Shown here piece by piece: positions 48,201 to 60,240 of a stretch of DNA of 64,000 nucleotides. The notes beneath the pieces are model-generated. The model saw only the letters and a program-made list of their open reading frames with translations, was not told the DNA's origin and did no database searches. This DNA is from Casuarius casuarius. Its lineage: Eukaryota > Chordata > Aves > Casuariiformes > Casuariidae. A program made the position numbers and the translations under genes. The DNA lies in NCBI GenBank assembly GCA_003342895.1, contig PTFA01000081.1, positions 3,428,434-3,492,433 on the forward strand, read 5' to 3'. Position 1 is the first letter of the stretch. Each line of letters opens with the position of its first letter.

Positions 48201-50030
48201 GCTGCTAAAGCCACACAATGCCCCTCTGAGCAAGACACCCCACGAACAGCATGGGGCAGGATTTGGGCCCTGTAGATGAAACTGCTGGATGGACACTTCG
48301 AGTGGGATTTATCTCACCTAATATTTTTAGTCTAATTTCAGCCAGGCATCAAATCTAAATTAGTTATCTAGGCTCTCACTATACTCAGTGAAGAGAAGAA
48401 AGACTCTTCCCTGAAGCACTTCACAATCTTAAAATGAGTGGAATGAATTATTCTACATAGCTGCCTATTTCTTTCCACTGACTCTAGAGGGAATTCAGAA
48501 AGGTGAATGAAGACCTTAAAGAGAATTTTGAAAACAGCCTTTGTCCTTGGTCCCATATTAAAGAACAGTTATTGAAGATAAGACAGGAAAATATCAGTAG
48601 AAAATATCACCCTTTTCTTATATTCTTTACTGCATAAGGTATTCCATGTAGAAATTAAAATAAAATACTGGAAGCTTATAGGATTTTCAGATATGGACAC
48701 CTGCCACCTTCAGTAGTGACTCTCAGACTAAGGCTGATGGACAACTGGGATCACTGGGGGTTCACAGATCTATTGTCCTTGCAGTGAAGTAGCTGTTAAG
48801 CAATGTCACATCCTACTGAACTCTATCCAGGGTTTCCCAAGGCTTTTTAGACTTTGTAGCTATAGCAACGGGAACCCAAACAACTCTATTCCCTACATGA
48901 CATGACTGTGTTGGGTGTTTCTTACAGTTGGAATTCAACTGTGATCAAATGTACAGGTGACAGCTCTGCTGAGGAGGTATAACACACACAGCAGGACCTA
49001 ATCAAGCTGCAAAGTAACCTGAAGAGATCAGAGCAGTGGGAGCTGTAGGCACTACAGGCGAATACAGGAGCAATGCCAGTCCCATACCGCAGAGCGAAAA
49101 AATCAATCACACTGACACAAAATAAAGATTAGAAATAGGTGTTCCTTCCTTCATTACGGTGAGTAATTTTAATCCTTTTTATTGCGTTCTATCTTTTATT
49201 GACATGTGCTCTGTTTTTTTATGCTTGTAAATGCTACCACTGTTACAAGGGACTTAAGGAAGTGCACAATAATAATTTTTTTTGGTGAAGGTTCAAGAAC
49301 CTCTGCAGAGGTGACTTTTTCCAAAGGCCACCATCCTCTCTCTGCTGTCATGGCTCACTGACACTACTTCCAGCAGTGAACAAAGCAGTGCCTTGTGTCC
49401 AGCTCTTGGGAAGAGATATTTATACGTGTATTGATTGAGCAGACTGAAGGGAAGGCAGACTGGTAGTTAGCAGCAGCAGCAAGACTGCTTTTTAAAGCAT
49501 TGCTCATAACCCCGACAGGGAAAACTTTATTCCTTATCACCTCTGTCAGTGCATTTCAAAGCAAAGCTACCAGATTTAGCATCTGATTGCCACAACTACA
49601 TTTTAACATCTCTATGTGATAATCAAAATACAGATATTCAAAAACATTTAGGCTAATGAAAACCATGAACAAAATTTCAATCAATTTCATCATTTAAACT
49701 ATTCAATGGTCTCCGTCCAACAAACCTATGGTGCCTTTTGCTTAATCTTAAATGGAAGCCACATCACAGCTGAGCAGTTCTCTGTAGGCTGTGGAAGCAT
49801 GGCCAAAGACTGAAGAGACTTCTCCCTGGAAGTTGTAGTCACCACTGTCCAGAACTGGGGCCAACAAACCAAGGATATTCTCCCTGATTTGAGAGCTGAA
49901 GACTGTTTTCTAAGGCTTCCACATAAAGTCCTTTGCTTAGAATAGAATAGTCTACACATTCAAACACCCAGGCCAGACCAGAAGTCTCAAAAAGAGATGG
50001 AATAAATGTTTGCCCTGCTGTTCATCTAGA
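48201..50030. other. Unique non-coding DNA
   Basis: No gene recognised. 49140-49215 is AT-rich with GAGTAATTTTAATCC. No clear mobile element is seen. Confidence 0.4.
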
Positions 50031-50070
50031 TGTGAAGGGATTATGTCATGTGTGAAGGGATTATGTCATG
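50031..50070. repeat. 20-bp perfect tandem duplication
   Basis: TGTGAAGGGATTATGTCATG occurs twice, at 50031-50050 and 50051-50070, without a mismatch. Exact identity implies a very recent slippage event or a polymorphic site. Confidence 0.95.
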
Positions 50071-50897
50071 TTATCTATTGTCTGACTGCAGGTCTTCTCC
50101 ACTGCTCGTTGGAAGTCTTTCCGCATATTTCAACAGGATACTGTGCGGTTTCTCTGAGGAATCCAAACTCCCTGCTTTTTGTAGACTGGAAGTAAACTGA
50201 ACTCGGTTTCTTCCTGTTTACTACAAAGGGGAGTGATTGCCTTGTTTGCCCATAGATAAAAAGAAGAGCCAGACATCCATGCTTGGGAATAGGGAACAAT
50301 GGAAAAAAAGGTATTATCTCCTGAAGGAAAGGAAAAGAGAAGCACCACATAGAGAACTTCTTGTAACAGCATCATTTCTTAAGACAGCTTCCCAGTCCCA
50401 AGAGGATCATTTTAACCCCCTTTCGAGGGAAGACAATGCATTTTCTCCCTTTACATGTAGAAAAGATACCTATGGAAAAGTGGGCGTGCAAGAGCTAAGA
50501 AGCTGATTCACGCTAGCAGTGGAAGTATACTACTGCGCATAAAAGCTGCAGTGCTTGGAAGAGCTTTGATTGCATGACAGTCTCCTACTGTTGTGATCAG
50601 CTATCAACCATACCTTACAAAACAGGGAAATAACAAATGTATCAGGAGTCCACTACACTGCCAGGCAAAAGGAGGCACTGGCTCACTCTGCAGAGTTCCC
50701 ATGTCCTTTTTGCCTCTGTCGTTCTCCTCATAATGCAGGATTGCTGGAAGGACTACAGGAAAAAGTGGTAGAGAGATCACAACTGCCAAAATCCAGGACC
50801 AAATCATAAATTATGTGCGCTTGCTAGGGTTTTATTTTAGATATCTCTGTGATGGGGATCCCAACACCACTTTGGAAAATGGGACAGTGTTAAACTC
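50071..50897. other. Unique non-coding DNA
   Basis: No gene or repeat recognised. Open frames occur on both strands around 50075-50506, without a family signature. Confidence 0.4.
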
Positions 50898-50929
50898 AGA
50901 ATAAACTTCTTGGATGTGAAGTTTATTCT
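50898..50929. repeat. Perfect 12-bp inverted repeat, 8-nt loop
   Basis: The arms AGAATAAACTTC (50898-50909) and GAAGTTTATTCT (50918-50929) are exact reverse complements around TTGGATGT. The stem-loop is too short for a typical pre-miRNA. Each arm has an AATAAAC/GTTTATT forkhead-like word, so a paired protein-binding site is possible. Confidence 0.8.
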
Positions 50930-51469
50930 CCATAAAAAATGTCTCGGGGTAAACACAGTTATTTGAAATTGTATGTTGCATTTGGCAAACATTTCAACTA
51001 AAAATAGCAACAGTGGTGGTGAACTAAGAGAAATTGCAATACACCATTTCAGCACTTTTAAAATGACTTTTTTGGTCTTTCATTTTAAAATTGCATTTTC
51101 AAGGACAAATTTATCTGTGTTTAAGGTAAAGATGCAAATCATTTGTCTAACCTAAAGCAATTGTTTTCAACTCTTTTTCCTCTCTTCTGTTTAGGGGAAA
51201 CCTAAAAAATCAATTATTCATCCAATTCTAGCTTTCAAACCAGTAGTTCCCACCAAGTGCCAAATAAGCCAATCACACAGGAGCTTTAATTTGGACTTTG
51301 GTGTTGGAACAGAAGCATACAAAATTACAGAAGCTTGAGTCGAATTATCATATTTTTGAAGTCCCTGTTTTAGAAATCTGTATCCTGAATAGCATGTTTA
51401 GTAGGTAAAGAAGTATTGCAGAATAGGTTGGCTGATGTATTACAGAACACCCTAGAATACTCTAACTCA
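50930..51469. other. Unique non-coding DNA
   Basis: No gene or repeat recognised. Confidence 0.4.
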
Positions 51470-51895
51470 TTCTTAAAATACAAATAAAGACATACTAGTA
51501 TCTAACATTGATTTAACCACCGTGTAACAACTACTAACCAAATCTCAATGCATTCAACTGCATAGCTTTAATAATAATTCAGCAATATAAAGGCATGAAC
51601 GCACTCATTAATGGTAAGTACTATCCAACCTGACTCTAATACAGCAAATAATACTAAATTGGTCATAATTGCAATATTAAATGCTTATTATGTCATGATT
51701 AATTTATTCTTTATTCATATTTGTAGTTAATGAAAATTACTTACACTGATAAATAATTTCTCAAAAGTTCACTCCAGTGAAGAATATAACAGGTGTGGCC
51801 CATGTCCTTATTATCTAAATTGTCCTAGAGATGAGTTTTAATTTGCCATAAATAGTTTATGTCGCATCCTTTACTACTGTATTATTCATTTTCCA
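51470..51895. promoter_or_regulatory. Candidate conserved enhancer-like block
   Basis: About 425 bases of unique sequence very dense in homeodomain cores (AACATTGATTTAACC, CTTTAATAATAATTCAGC, CACTCATTAATGG, CATGATTAATTTATTC, GTAGTTAATG) with GGTGTGGCC, a GATA-like TTATC and almost no tandem structure. It is the longest uniform block of this kind in the window and, by appearance, the best enhancer candidate in its right half. No alignment could be run. Confidence 0.35.
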
Positions 51896-54800
51896 GCAAA
51901 ATGTGAGTCAAGTAATCTCCCATGGGAAAAGACTATGGACAGATATTAGGAAGGATTTTTTCCTTTTCCAGTCAGCCTGCAGGGCTTTCTGGAATGCCAA
52001 AAAGAAGACTGTTGTTACTGAGAGACAGCGGGAAGATCTCCAAGAAGTATACAGGAAATATTTTTGCTCTACTGAGAAATATTTCAAGATTTTTAAATTT
52101 TGACATTTCAAATGAGAATAAAAAGTGAAAGTGTGAATTACATATGAACATAAACTCCCTTTCCACTCTGTGAAACATTTAATTTAGATTTCAAGTATTT
52201 TTAAAGTTACCTCAAACAAAAATTTTGAAAGGAGTCATTGCACATCAAAAAAATTTTCAGTCTCAAAAGTATTCTATATTAAGTTTTGATTTTTCTCCTC
52301 AAATGGGAAATTCACTGAAATAAAAAAAAACTGCAATAAACTGCCCCTTCAAAGCTTTTCCAGTCTGTTAAATTTTTGTCATATTCTGAAAGCACAAAAA
52401 TTCCCAGACTGAACAACAATTTTCTCCTCCTCCTCTAGCCTATTTTAATATTAATATTTTAACTCTCTCACCTTTGGGCAGCTCAGAGCAGAACAGCACT
52501 TCCTGGTGAATATACACCCGGGCAAGGAAGAGATCCACTTTCTACATGAGATTGTTTTTCACTTAGTATTAATTTATCCGATAAAAAGCGCATTACTTGG
52601 ACCTAACTGAAAGCATACTGATGCTAGTTAGAGACGTTTTTCCTACCTGAGTTTATCAAGCTCTAAATGGACTTTCTGAATAAACATATGCCAACTGCTG
52701 TTTTCCAAAAAACAAAGAGCCTTCGGTGATGGGGCTCAGAAAATATATTATAGTTTAGGCCATATGAAGCACTTTCAAATCTACTAGTCCTTCCCCTGTC
52801 CTCTTCAGATCCTTCTCCTTCCCCCAATATCAAAAATATGTCTAATCAACCTCTCCTACCCTTAGCAGCGTATCACTGAGCCCATCCTTGGAGCCAGACT
52901 GCAAACCTTCCTATCCCAGCCATGCTGCCTTGGCGGCAGCTAGGAAATAAATAGATGATAACAGTGAAAAAAAGTAAAGTCTAGGATCCTGCTCCAGTTC
53001 TGCTGAAATTTGTTCCTGTTGAGCTAAGGGTGCAGGTCTCTCATATGATCGTTTGCAGAATAACTGACAAGAACAAAGCTCACAATTATTAACCTTTCCA
53101 CTCGTTCCCATAGTTTATTGTGACAAGACAATGCAATAAGCTTGAAGGTAATCAAAAAGCAATTTTGTAGTAGTGAGCTTAAAATGACAAACCTTTCCTT
53201 TTCTAAATAAATCACCATTATTCCCACATGGTCCATGCTTGACAAGTTTGTTTCCTTAGTAACAGAGTACTTAAACAGGGTCTGTGTGCAAAGATTATAC
53301 CTTTAGCCACACAAGTGAAAGAGGAGACAATAGGGCAAAAAGTGGTCCACCCACCTAGGTCTGTAATTTAAATATTTATCAGCTGGATAATCACAGAAGA
53401 CAAGGATGTGCAGAAGCGCAGGTATGCTTATTCGCTCCATGCCTTTTGTGCATTTCATGGGTCTATGGACTCTGAGGGGTTTTCAGACTACAGTGCCTAA
53501 ACTGAATTTAACACTCCCTGATGTTTGTTCAATAGCTCACCTAATGTTGAGGTCAGCTGTCTTATAAATTATTGAACAGATTAACAGTGTTAGGACTACA
53601 ATATAAATAAAGGGTATGCACTAGACAAAGAAGACGTACAGAGTGTCTGGCTCAAAGACAAAAGAGTGAACAGGCAGAAGAAAAGATTAATATGCTATGG
53701 ATATATTTAAGCGCTTTCTGTTTTGTTTCTCTGTAATTAAATGACTGATTGCTTTGTAACAGTAACTGTATTTGACTCTGGATACACAAAACCTGATGTT
53801 ACATGGTGCTGAGCTGAGTTCACTGTTAAGAGTAGATCCCACAGCTCACACTATTTGCCAATGCCTAACAAATTCCTACTTTTATTCCATCAAATGTAGA
53901 CAAGTCAAGTGAACACTGAATGGGTCTTTGAAAAATTTAGCTTGCTCTGTAACCAAACAAGGACAGCTCTTCTATCAACAAGCTAAGTTGGTGCAAAGAA
54001 GATTGATTTTAAGCCTTTCAGCAATTTTTAATGTTTTCCTTCTTGTCAGCTGATGAGTTTCAAATCCCCCTTGATGAGCAAATGCCACGAAAGGCCCTGC
54101 AGAGCCAGCACATTGATAACTCTAAGTCAGATACTATATAAGCTATCCTTTCTGATTTCTTAGATTCAGCTACCAACCAGCATAAAAGAAAAACACCTCT
54201 ATGTACCCAAAACACAATGCCTACCTCCCCTCTGACCTGGCCACTTCAGCAGCTGTCCTGGAGAATCAAACCACAGCAGTTTGCCAAGTGCCAAGTAACA
54301 GAACGTGTTGCAAGACAAAGAAGGTCTAAAATTTCTACTTTTTGCGTCAGCATCAAGACTTGAAAGGCAGTGTTGCTTGCTGACTGTAAGTAGCAGGGGC
54401 CGGGATGGTTTCTGCAGAGAAGTTGTTTGAATGAGTTTAAGCTTAGATTTAAAACATAAATTTAAATAAAGCTGATGAGATTATAATGGTGATGAATTGT
54501 GTCTGTTGTTAGAAGCAAATTTTCTTAGCATATGCAGAGGGATGTTCAAAAATGAACATTAAACTTGCAGCTTACAAAAAGGTAAGGCAGACATAGTTTA
54601 TTTTAAATTTCAATCAGAAGCAACAAACTGCAGCATTCATTATGGCATGAAGTAGGATTCATCAACACTTCAAAATTATCGGCAAGAACAGAAGTAACCA
54701 CCCATTTCCTTACACTTTGCAGCAGCCATACGAAGATTGCTCACAGGTTGCAATGGGTTCCTCAAAATTACAAAACTTGCTACTACCAGCAGAAATTGGG

Positions 54801-55378
54801 AAAAACACTCCTGGCCAACAGACCACAGGATGGATGATGTGCTGAAGGTCACCTGATAGCTTATTGTAAAGAATCACTGGATGAATGTTGATAGCTGAGT
54901 TAAATTTTGAGGAAAGATTCGTTTTTCATCAAAATCGTCTGAAGTCTAGAGAGGGGAAGGATTTATGCAATTCACTTTTGTTCAGCCAGGAGTTTTCTCA
55001 AAGCAGACCAGAAAACAAAGTTCACATGCTGAAACATAAAAACTCCAGATCAAACCTGAAGAGCTGGTGGTTTCATTAATTACTGAGAATTACCAAGAAT
55101 AGTTGAGACAAACCATTTTAGTTACTTTGTTATTGGCTTTCAAATAGTCACCACAAAAAACTATGAGTCACTACCAGCCAACCTCAGTCACAAAGCTTTT
55201 TTCTTATACTGCCTGCCTCCTGAGCACCCACTCTCCCTCTTGCATTTTTTAGTGTAAATAACATTCAATATTGAGATGTAAGATGAAAATCAACATAGAG
55301 TTTTGCTAGTAAAACAATTTAACACTATGCATGGGAAATTATGAGCCCTATTCCTTTAACTCTGGAAATTAGGCTGTC
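51896..55378. other. Unique non-coding DNA
   Basis: No gene recognised. 54440-54670 is AT-rich with TTTAAAACATAAATTTAAA and GATTATAATGGTGATG and could be a further enhancer-like block. A short A run lies at about 52321-52330. Confidence 0.4.
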
Positions 55379-55390
55379 TTTTTTTTTTTT
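55379..55390. repeat. Poly-T run
   Basis: Twelve consecutive T residues; low-complexity sequence. Confidence 0.8.
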
Positions 55391-56319
55391 AATGAACTGA
55401 AATGTAAAACTTGCTAAATCTAAATTACCAGTTTAATAACATATTTGCCCAAACATTCTTGGATGAAATATCAATTTGGAAGAGGCACCAGATTAGATTC
55501 ATCAGAAAACATGTTGCAGAGTAATTTAGAAAATATTAAAATGTCAACTTCTCTCCAATCCCTTCTCTGAAATGCAGGAGAGGATATTGTTGTTCAGCTC
55601 AATAATTCTATAGTGTTGTTTTCTTTTCCCTTCCCCCACTTTATGTTCTCTTCTAATTGTCTCCTGCTACAGGAGAGGTGCAAAATGATTCATTATTACA
55701 TGTTCTTTGCTGAGTGCTTTGTCTTTACTCTCTTTGATCAGGAGTGAAACTTCCCCCCAAGTACAACTACCATCTTCCCAGACAGACTACAGAGGTGAAA
55801 TTCTGTTGTCCTACATACTCAGTGAGAACCCAGCAAAACGAAAAATTGTTGCACAAGGTTTAAGAAACAACATTTTGATCTTCAATCTGTGACAACGCAA
55901 TATCTACCAAGTCTTTCAGTAAGAAAGTAGCATACTGCATTAGGAGACTGAAATGGATAGACATGGTTGCAAAAAAATTTACTGTTTGCGCCAATTTCAG
56001 AAACTGCAGTGCAGATTTATGCATTCCCTACTAGCAATTTGCATTAGCAATAATCAGATGAAAAAGCACGAGCCTGCAAGAATGACATTTCTTTCTGCAC
56101 TTAAGAAATCAAGTGCGCAAAGCCATTTCCTACCATTTTTAAAAGAGATGGTTTTTACCCCATTTATGATAGTCAAAGGTATCTCCAAACTACAAATTTA
56201 ACTTGTGATTTAGAATGCTTTTTCTTTAATAGCAAGTAAGTTGATATGGTTTACTGATTCATAATAATTTGGGGAATAGGGTAAAGTCAATCTTGCTGCT
56301 AAGCAAAGAATTGGGAAAA
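55391..56319. other. Unique non-coding DNA
   Basis: No gene or repeat recognised. Confidence 0.4.
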
Positions 56320-56410
56320 TAGGACTCCAGGTTACCATTCCTGACGCTTCTATAGTTTTCCTGCGTGACCTTTGGTGGATCACTTAGCCTATCTTGAAAC
56401 ATGAATATTT
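56320..56410 (+). mobile_element. MIR SINE fragment, central part
   Basis: AGGACTCCAGGTTACC, then CCTGCGTGACCTTTGGTGG and ATCACTTAGCCTATC follow MIR (gactcctgggttcg, gctgtgtgaccttgggcaag, tcacttaacctctc). The match covers the conserved core only; divergence is high. Confidence 0.55.
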
Positions 56411-57419
56411 ATACTAAGCAACTGTATAGGGTGTAGGAAAATTAATTCACTAGTATTCACATTAATTCAGTATATACAAAGGGGAATGCCCAGACCACCA
56501 AAGTAGTTTTTAAGCAGGGAGAGGATAACCCACATTTAGGTGACAAGGTCACTAGAAAGCCTGTGAACTACACTGCTAGGATTTTACCTCTGAGAGGTGC
56601 TTCTTGAAACAACTGGGAAAATCATCTGCAGTAAAACATTAGGTCTGAATCTCTGAGTCTCTGACTGCAAACCACTGATGCCAGTAACACGTATGCACCA
56701 GGAGAGATCTCTCATTCACATTTGACTGAGCCTGTTCCCTTTTCGCTGATAAATCCTGAAAGATTCTGACTCCAGGACCATGAGGTCACCTTTCTGTCAC
56801 TACCCCTGTGTGCCACGCTGCCTTCTGGCACCCCCCCACCTCTCAGCAGGTCTGATGGTGAAACCGAGCCCAGCTCCGGAGCAGGAGCACAGGGCTGCTC
56901 AGGGCTGTGTGTGCTCTACGGCAGGCACACCTCTGCCCCGAGCAAGTCCTGCTGCAGAAGGACCAGCAGGCTGGTTGTCAGACGCTCCTCAGCGTGCCGA
57001 AAGTCTGTGCTGAAAACCACTCGGACAGAGGGAAGGGTTAGAATCCAAGTCTTCAAACCCTTTTCACTCTCAGCTACTGTGTGGCAATCCCACTGTCCCA
57101 TACTGGGTTTTGTGGGCTTCTCCAGGAGGAGCCTGCCCCTGTGCAGGCAGCGGGGAATTAGCCTGGCTGCTGGATTCTGGGATGTGGCAAGAGGTGCTGA
57201 TCCCATCTCCGGATCCAGTCCTTGATACCCGTGTAAGCATCATCCTAACTGCTTATGACTGGTATCACACAATAACAGAAAACTACTAGAAAGCCCCCCT
57301 TTTGCTTGCTGGCCAGGAGAGAGAGAGGGGCTAACACGACTGGATGAAAGTTTTCTATTTATCCACAGAAACATTTGAGATTTGCAAAGCTGTGCCCTAG
57401 ATCTTAGCCATCATAACTG
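56411..57419. other. Unique DNA with a GC-rich patch at 56.8-57.2 kb
   Basis: 56780-57200 is GC-rich, with open frames on both strands and scattered CpGs, but fewer than in the patch at 32.94 kb. No known protein, splice pair or repeat is recognised. Confidence 0.4.
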
Positions 57420-57620
57420 CACTATGCAAGAAATAAGGTGTGTGACAGGAACTGAAGTTTACAGACAGATCAGTGGCACCAGGCTATTAATTACCTACTG
57501 TTTGCATGTCTCTCTGAAATGCAAGGGATAAGCTCTAAGCATATTAATAGTTCCTCAGTTACCATGCTGATGTGCAGTTCAAATGGCTAGAATAAACTGT
57601 TCTTTTAATCACTATTCAAA
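57420..57620. promoter_or_regulatory. Candidate enhancer-like block
   Basis: Unique sequence with GGCTATTAATTACC, TGTTTGCATGTC (POU/forkhead-like), AAGCATATTAATAG and CAGTTACCATGC. Called on texture only. Confidence 0.25.
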
Positions 57621-59440
57621 TCTCTAAAATAAACTGTAAAAAGCTAGTATAATATTACTGAGTGTCTGGCTGGAGTCTAACATCTTTTACAATTGAAAAT
57701 AAAAACCTGAAAATATATTCTAAATGCAACTGATACGGTGGTGACCACCTGGATTTGCAGATACCTTGAGACAANAATTCTGAGATGTGTGAGCACGCGC
57801 ACAGCTCCAAGACGTGTTACTTCAAGGGTTTACCAAGGGGACTAGCACACAGGTGGGAGAGCACAATGAGAACAGCGCGGTGAGCCCAGCCCAGATGGAC
57901 AATCTTCAGTTAGCGGAGTAAATTCGGGGTCTCTCTGCTGCTCTCAAAGTCAAGTCACTTGGCAGGGAAGCAGAGGGCAATGCTGCAACGCTGCCTCCCA
58001 GAGAGAGCTGCAGCAGGGAAGAATAAGAAAGAGTTATGAGGGCTGAATCATTGCAGGGACCTATATTCTGTGGAGTCCCTGATGCCCTGAATTGCTTTAG
58101 TAATCACTTTCGCCCCAACGGCTTTTAGTGAGTACTTCACCCTTCTGTGCCAGCATTTCTTACGCAGATATATAATTTTAGATGAATTCCTTGATTAGGA
58201 GCTCATAGTTATCCAAGTCCTTTGCTCATCAGTAGTGTGACATTCACAATCTGCCAGCACACCACTCTGGGAGATTAAGTAGAATAGATTTTAAATGGTA
58301 GGTTATTGACATTTCAATTATTTAAGCTTCAGTAGAAAGTGACCAGATGAGGTTTAGATTATATGATCCTCTTCCAAAAAAGTTCTGCCAGAAGGGAGCA
58401 GATGAAAAGAAGGGGTAAGGGATGGCTCGGGTGGCTACGGATCGTAGCTGAAGAGAAGAGGCAGGGAAGTTGGATAGCTCCACTAGTGGGATAGCTCCAG
58501 AAGAGTTTTATCAAAATAGTCAAGTGGATGCCAATGCTTTTTCTAAATACCTCAGGAAGATAGAAATACCTCAAGGAGCAAGCATGAAACAAAGGAGTAT
58601 TAACAACAAGATGAAACAAAAGGGCGTTATTAGCCCCCATACTGGTATTAATCAGTCACCAACAAAATTATGAAACTAGTTAGAAGGTTTCTAGCCATGA
58701 GAGCTGCAAGCTTCTAGAAGGCTTCCAGTGGAGGCAAAACAACCTAACTATTTAGGAATGGGATTATAGCACACGTTTGCCAAAGCTAGCAACAGGTAGT
58801 ACGCAGTGCCTCGAGAAATCTCTCCTAGCCCTGTTTTCCCAAGGAACAGAGCACTCTGTGAAAACTAATCACCATATTCCTATTATTTCAATCAATGACA
58901 CAAAAGCATAAGATTCCTACCTGTAAAAATTCACATATGATATCGAGGAGTAACACAATGTTTTACGTGACAGTACCTGCATCCTGGCCAGAATCTGTGA
59001 CATAGTAGGCCCTGACCATAAAATGTTAAAATCACTGGGTGTCTATCATCATATGAACCTCTCATGTAACAGCATACCTCGGTTAGTTTAAGTCCCCATT
59101 GTAAATGCACTCTGTTGCAGAAGGTCGGCACATCTGGCCAGCAATATTGGTATTCTAGTTATTTGAGTGCTAACTCACTAATGGTCAGACAGGATGAGGT
59201 GGACCCTCTAAATAGGAATAAACACTATGAGGTTTTTGATCTNCATGTAATAGGCTAACCTTTCCATTTCCAAGTAAGTACAGACACACTGAATCTCTTG
59301 ATAAGGACTGCGGAGTGGTGAAGAAGCAGTCAAGCATTCATTTTCTTTGTATTAATAATTATTATAATTAGAACTGTCACTGGCAAGCACAGAAAACACT
59401 GCGGCCAAAACATTCAGCCACGGATGTCTTAATCCAGGCA
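57621..59440. other. Unique non-coding DNA
   Basis: No gene recognised. 57780-58020 is GC-richer with several CpGs (GTGAGCACGCGCAC). An AT-rich run (TATTAATAATTATTATAATTAG) lies near 59350. Confidence 0.4.
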
Positions 59441-59690
59441 TCTAAATTTAAATCCAGCCAGATGAGCCGGGGACTCTTTTTTTAGTTAAACAACTCTGGC
59501 TCCTAAGGGGCTATTCTACTCAAAAACTCTGATAATCACCTCATTTATGAACAATTGCAAAATAGATTCTCTTTTCAAGAAAACACTTCAGCACATGCTT
59601 AAGTGCTAATGTAAACTGGGACATTATTTGGGAAATTAAACAGAGTTAGGTGCCTAATTTAAGCATGCAAGTTAAAAACACTTTGGCACA
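59441..59690. repeat. Possible unclassified sauropsid interspersed repeat
   Basis: Contains AGGCATCTAAATTTAAATCC, then CTTCAGCACATGCTTAAGTG and GAGTTAGGTGCCTAATTTAAG. These recall a palindromic bird/turtle repeat (agcacatgcttaagtgctttgctg, ttaggcacctaaat). The family name is not known to me and the limits are uncertain. Confidence 0.35.
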
Positions 59691-60059
59691 AATTCTGCAT
59701 TTCGGTAAAGATACTCTCTCTCACATACAAAACAAATCAGACTTAATTTTTTTACACTGTAAAACTTCCAGCCAAAGTGTGAAGGTGAGAATATTCTCTT
59801 CAGTTTTCTGGAGACTATCTGAGGCCCATTAACTGCCAGACTGGGAAGAATACTCTGCCAAGAAAACGGGAAAGATTTTCCAAATCACATCCCAGGGAAA
59901 AAGTTTGTCATGCTACCTGAAGCCATGAAAAGGAAACAGTAAATATAATGAAGCATTAACAGACATCAGGCAGCATGCTTATAGGCAATTGTCTGCTTCG
60001 CNCACCTTGAATTGTATAATGAAACCAAGTGAGTTTTACTACCTATGAAGTAGAGTAAT
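59691..60059. other. Unique non-coding DNA
   Basis: No gene or repeat recognised. One N at 60002. Confidence 0.4.
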
Positions 60060-60240
60060 CATCCTCAAATGAGATGCTTGGAAAGTATTATTGTTGTTAT
60101 GAAATGGAATTTATATGTAAAAATAACATAACAGTTAGATTTGAGTAATAAGCAGGTGCTTATTGACACGACTGGAAACAACAGAAGCCAACCAGAAGCT
60201 GCCTGTCTGCTTTGTCATGAAAGACAGTGGAATCTAGGAA
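60060..60240. promoter_or_regulatory. Candidate enhancer-like block with E-box hairpin
   Basis: AT-rich unique sequence that contains AATAAGCAGGTGCTTATT (60147-60164), an 8-bp inverted repeat around a CAGGTG E-box (ZEB/Snail-type word), preceded by TTAGATTTGAGT and followed by GACACGACTGG. Called on texture and motif only. Confidence 0.22.

Noticed and set aside
51896..52110. Overlapping short open frames considered as an exon
   Set aside because: Four overlapping frames on both strands with no conserved motif. A shadow of local composition.
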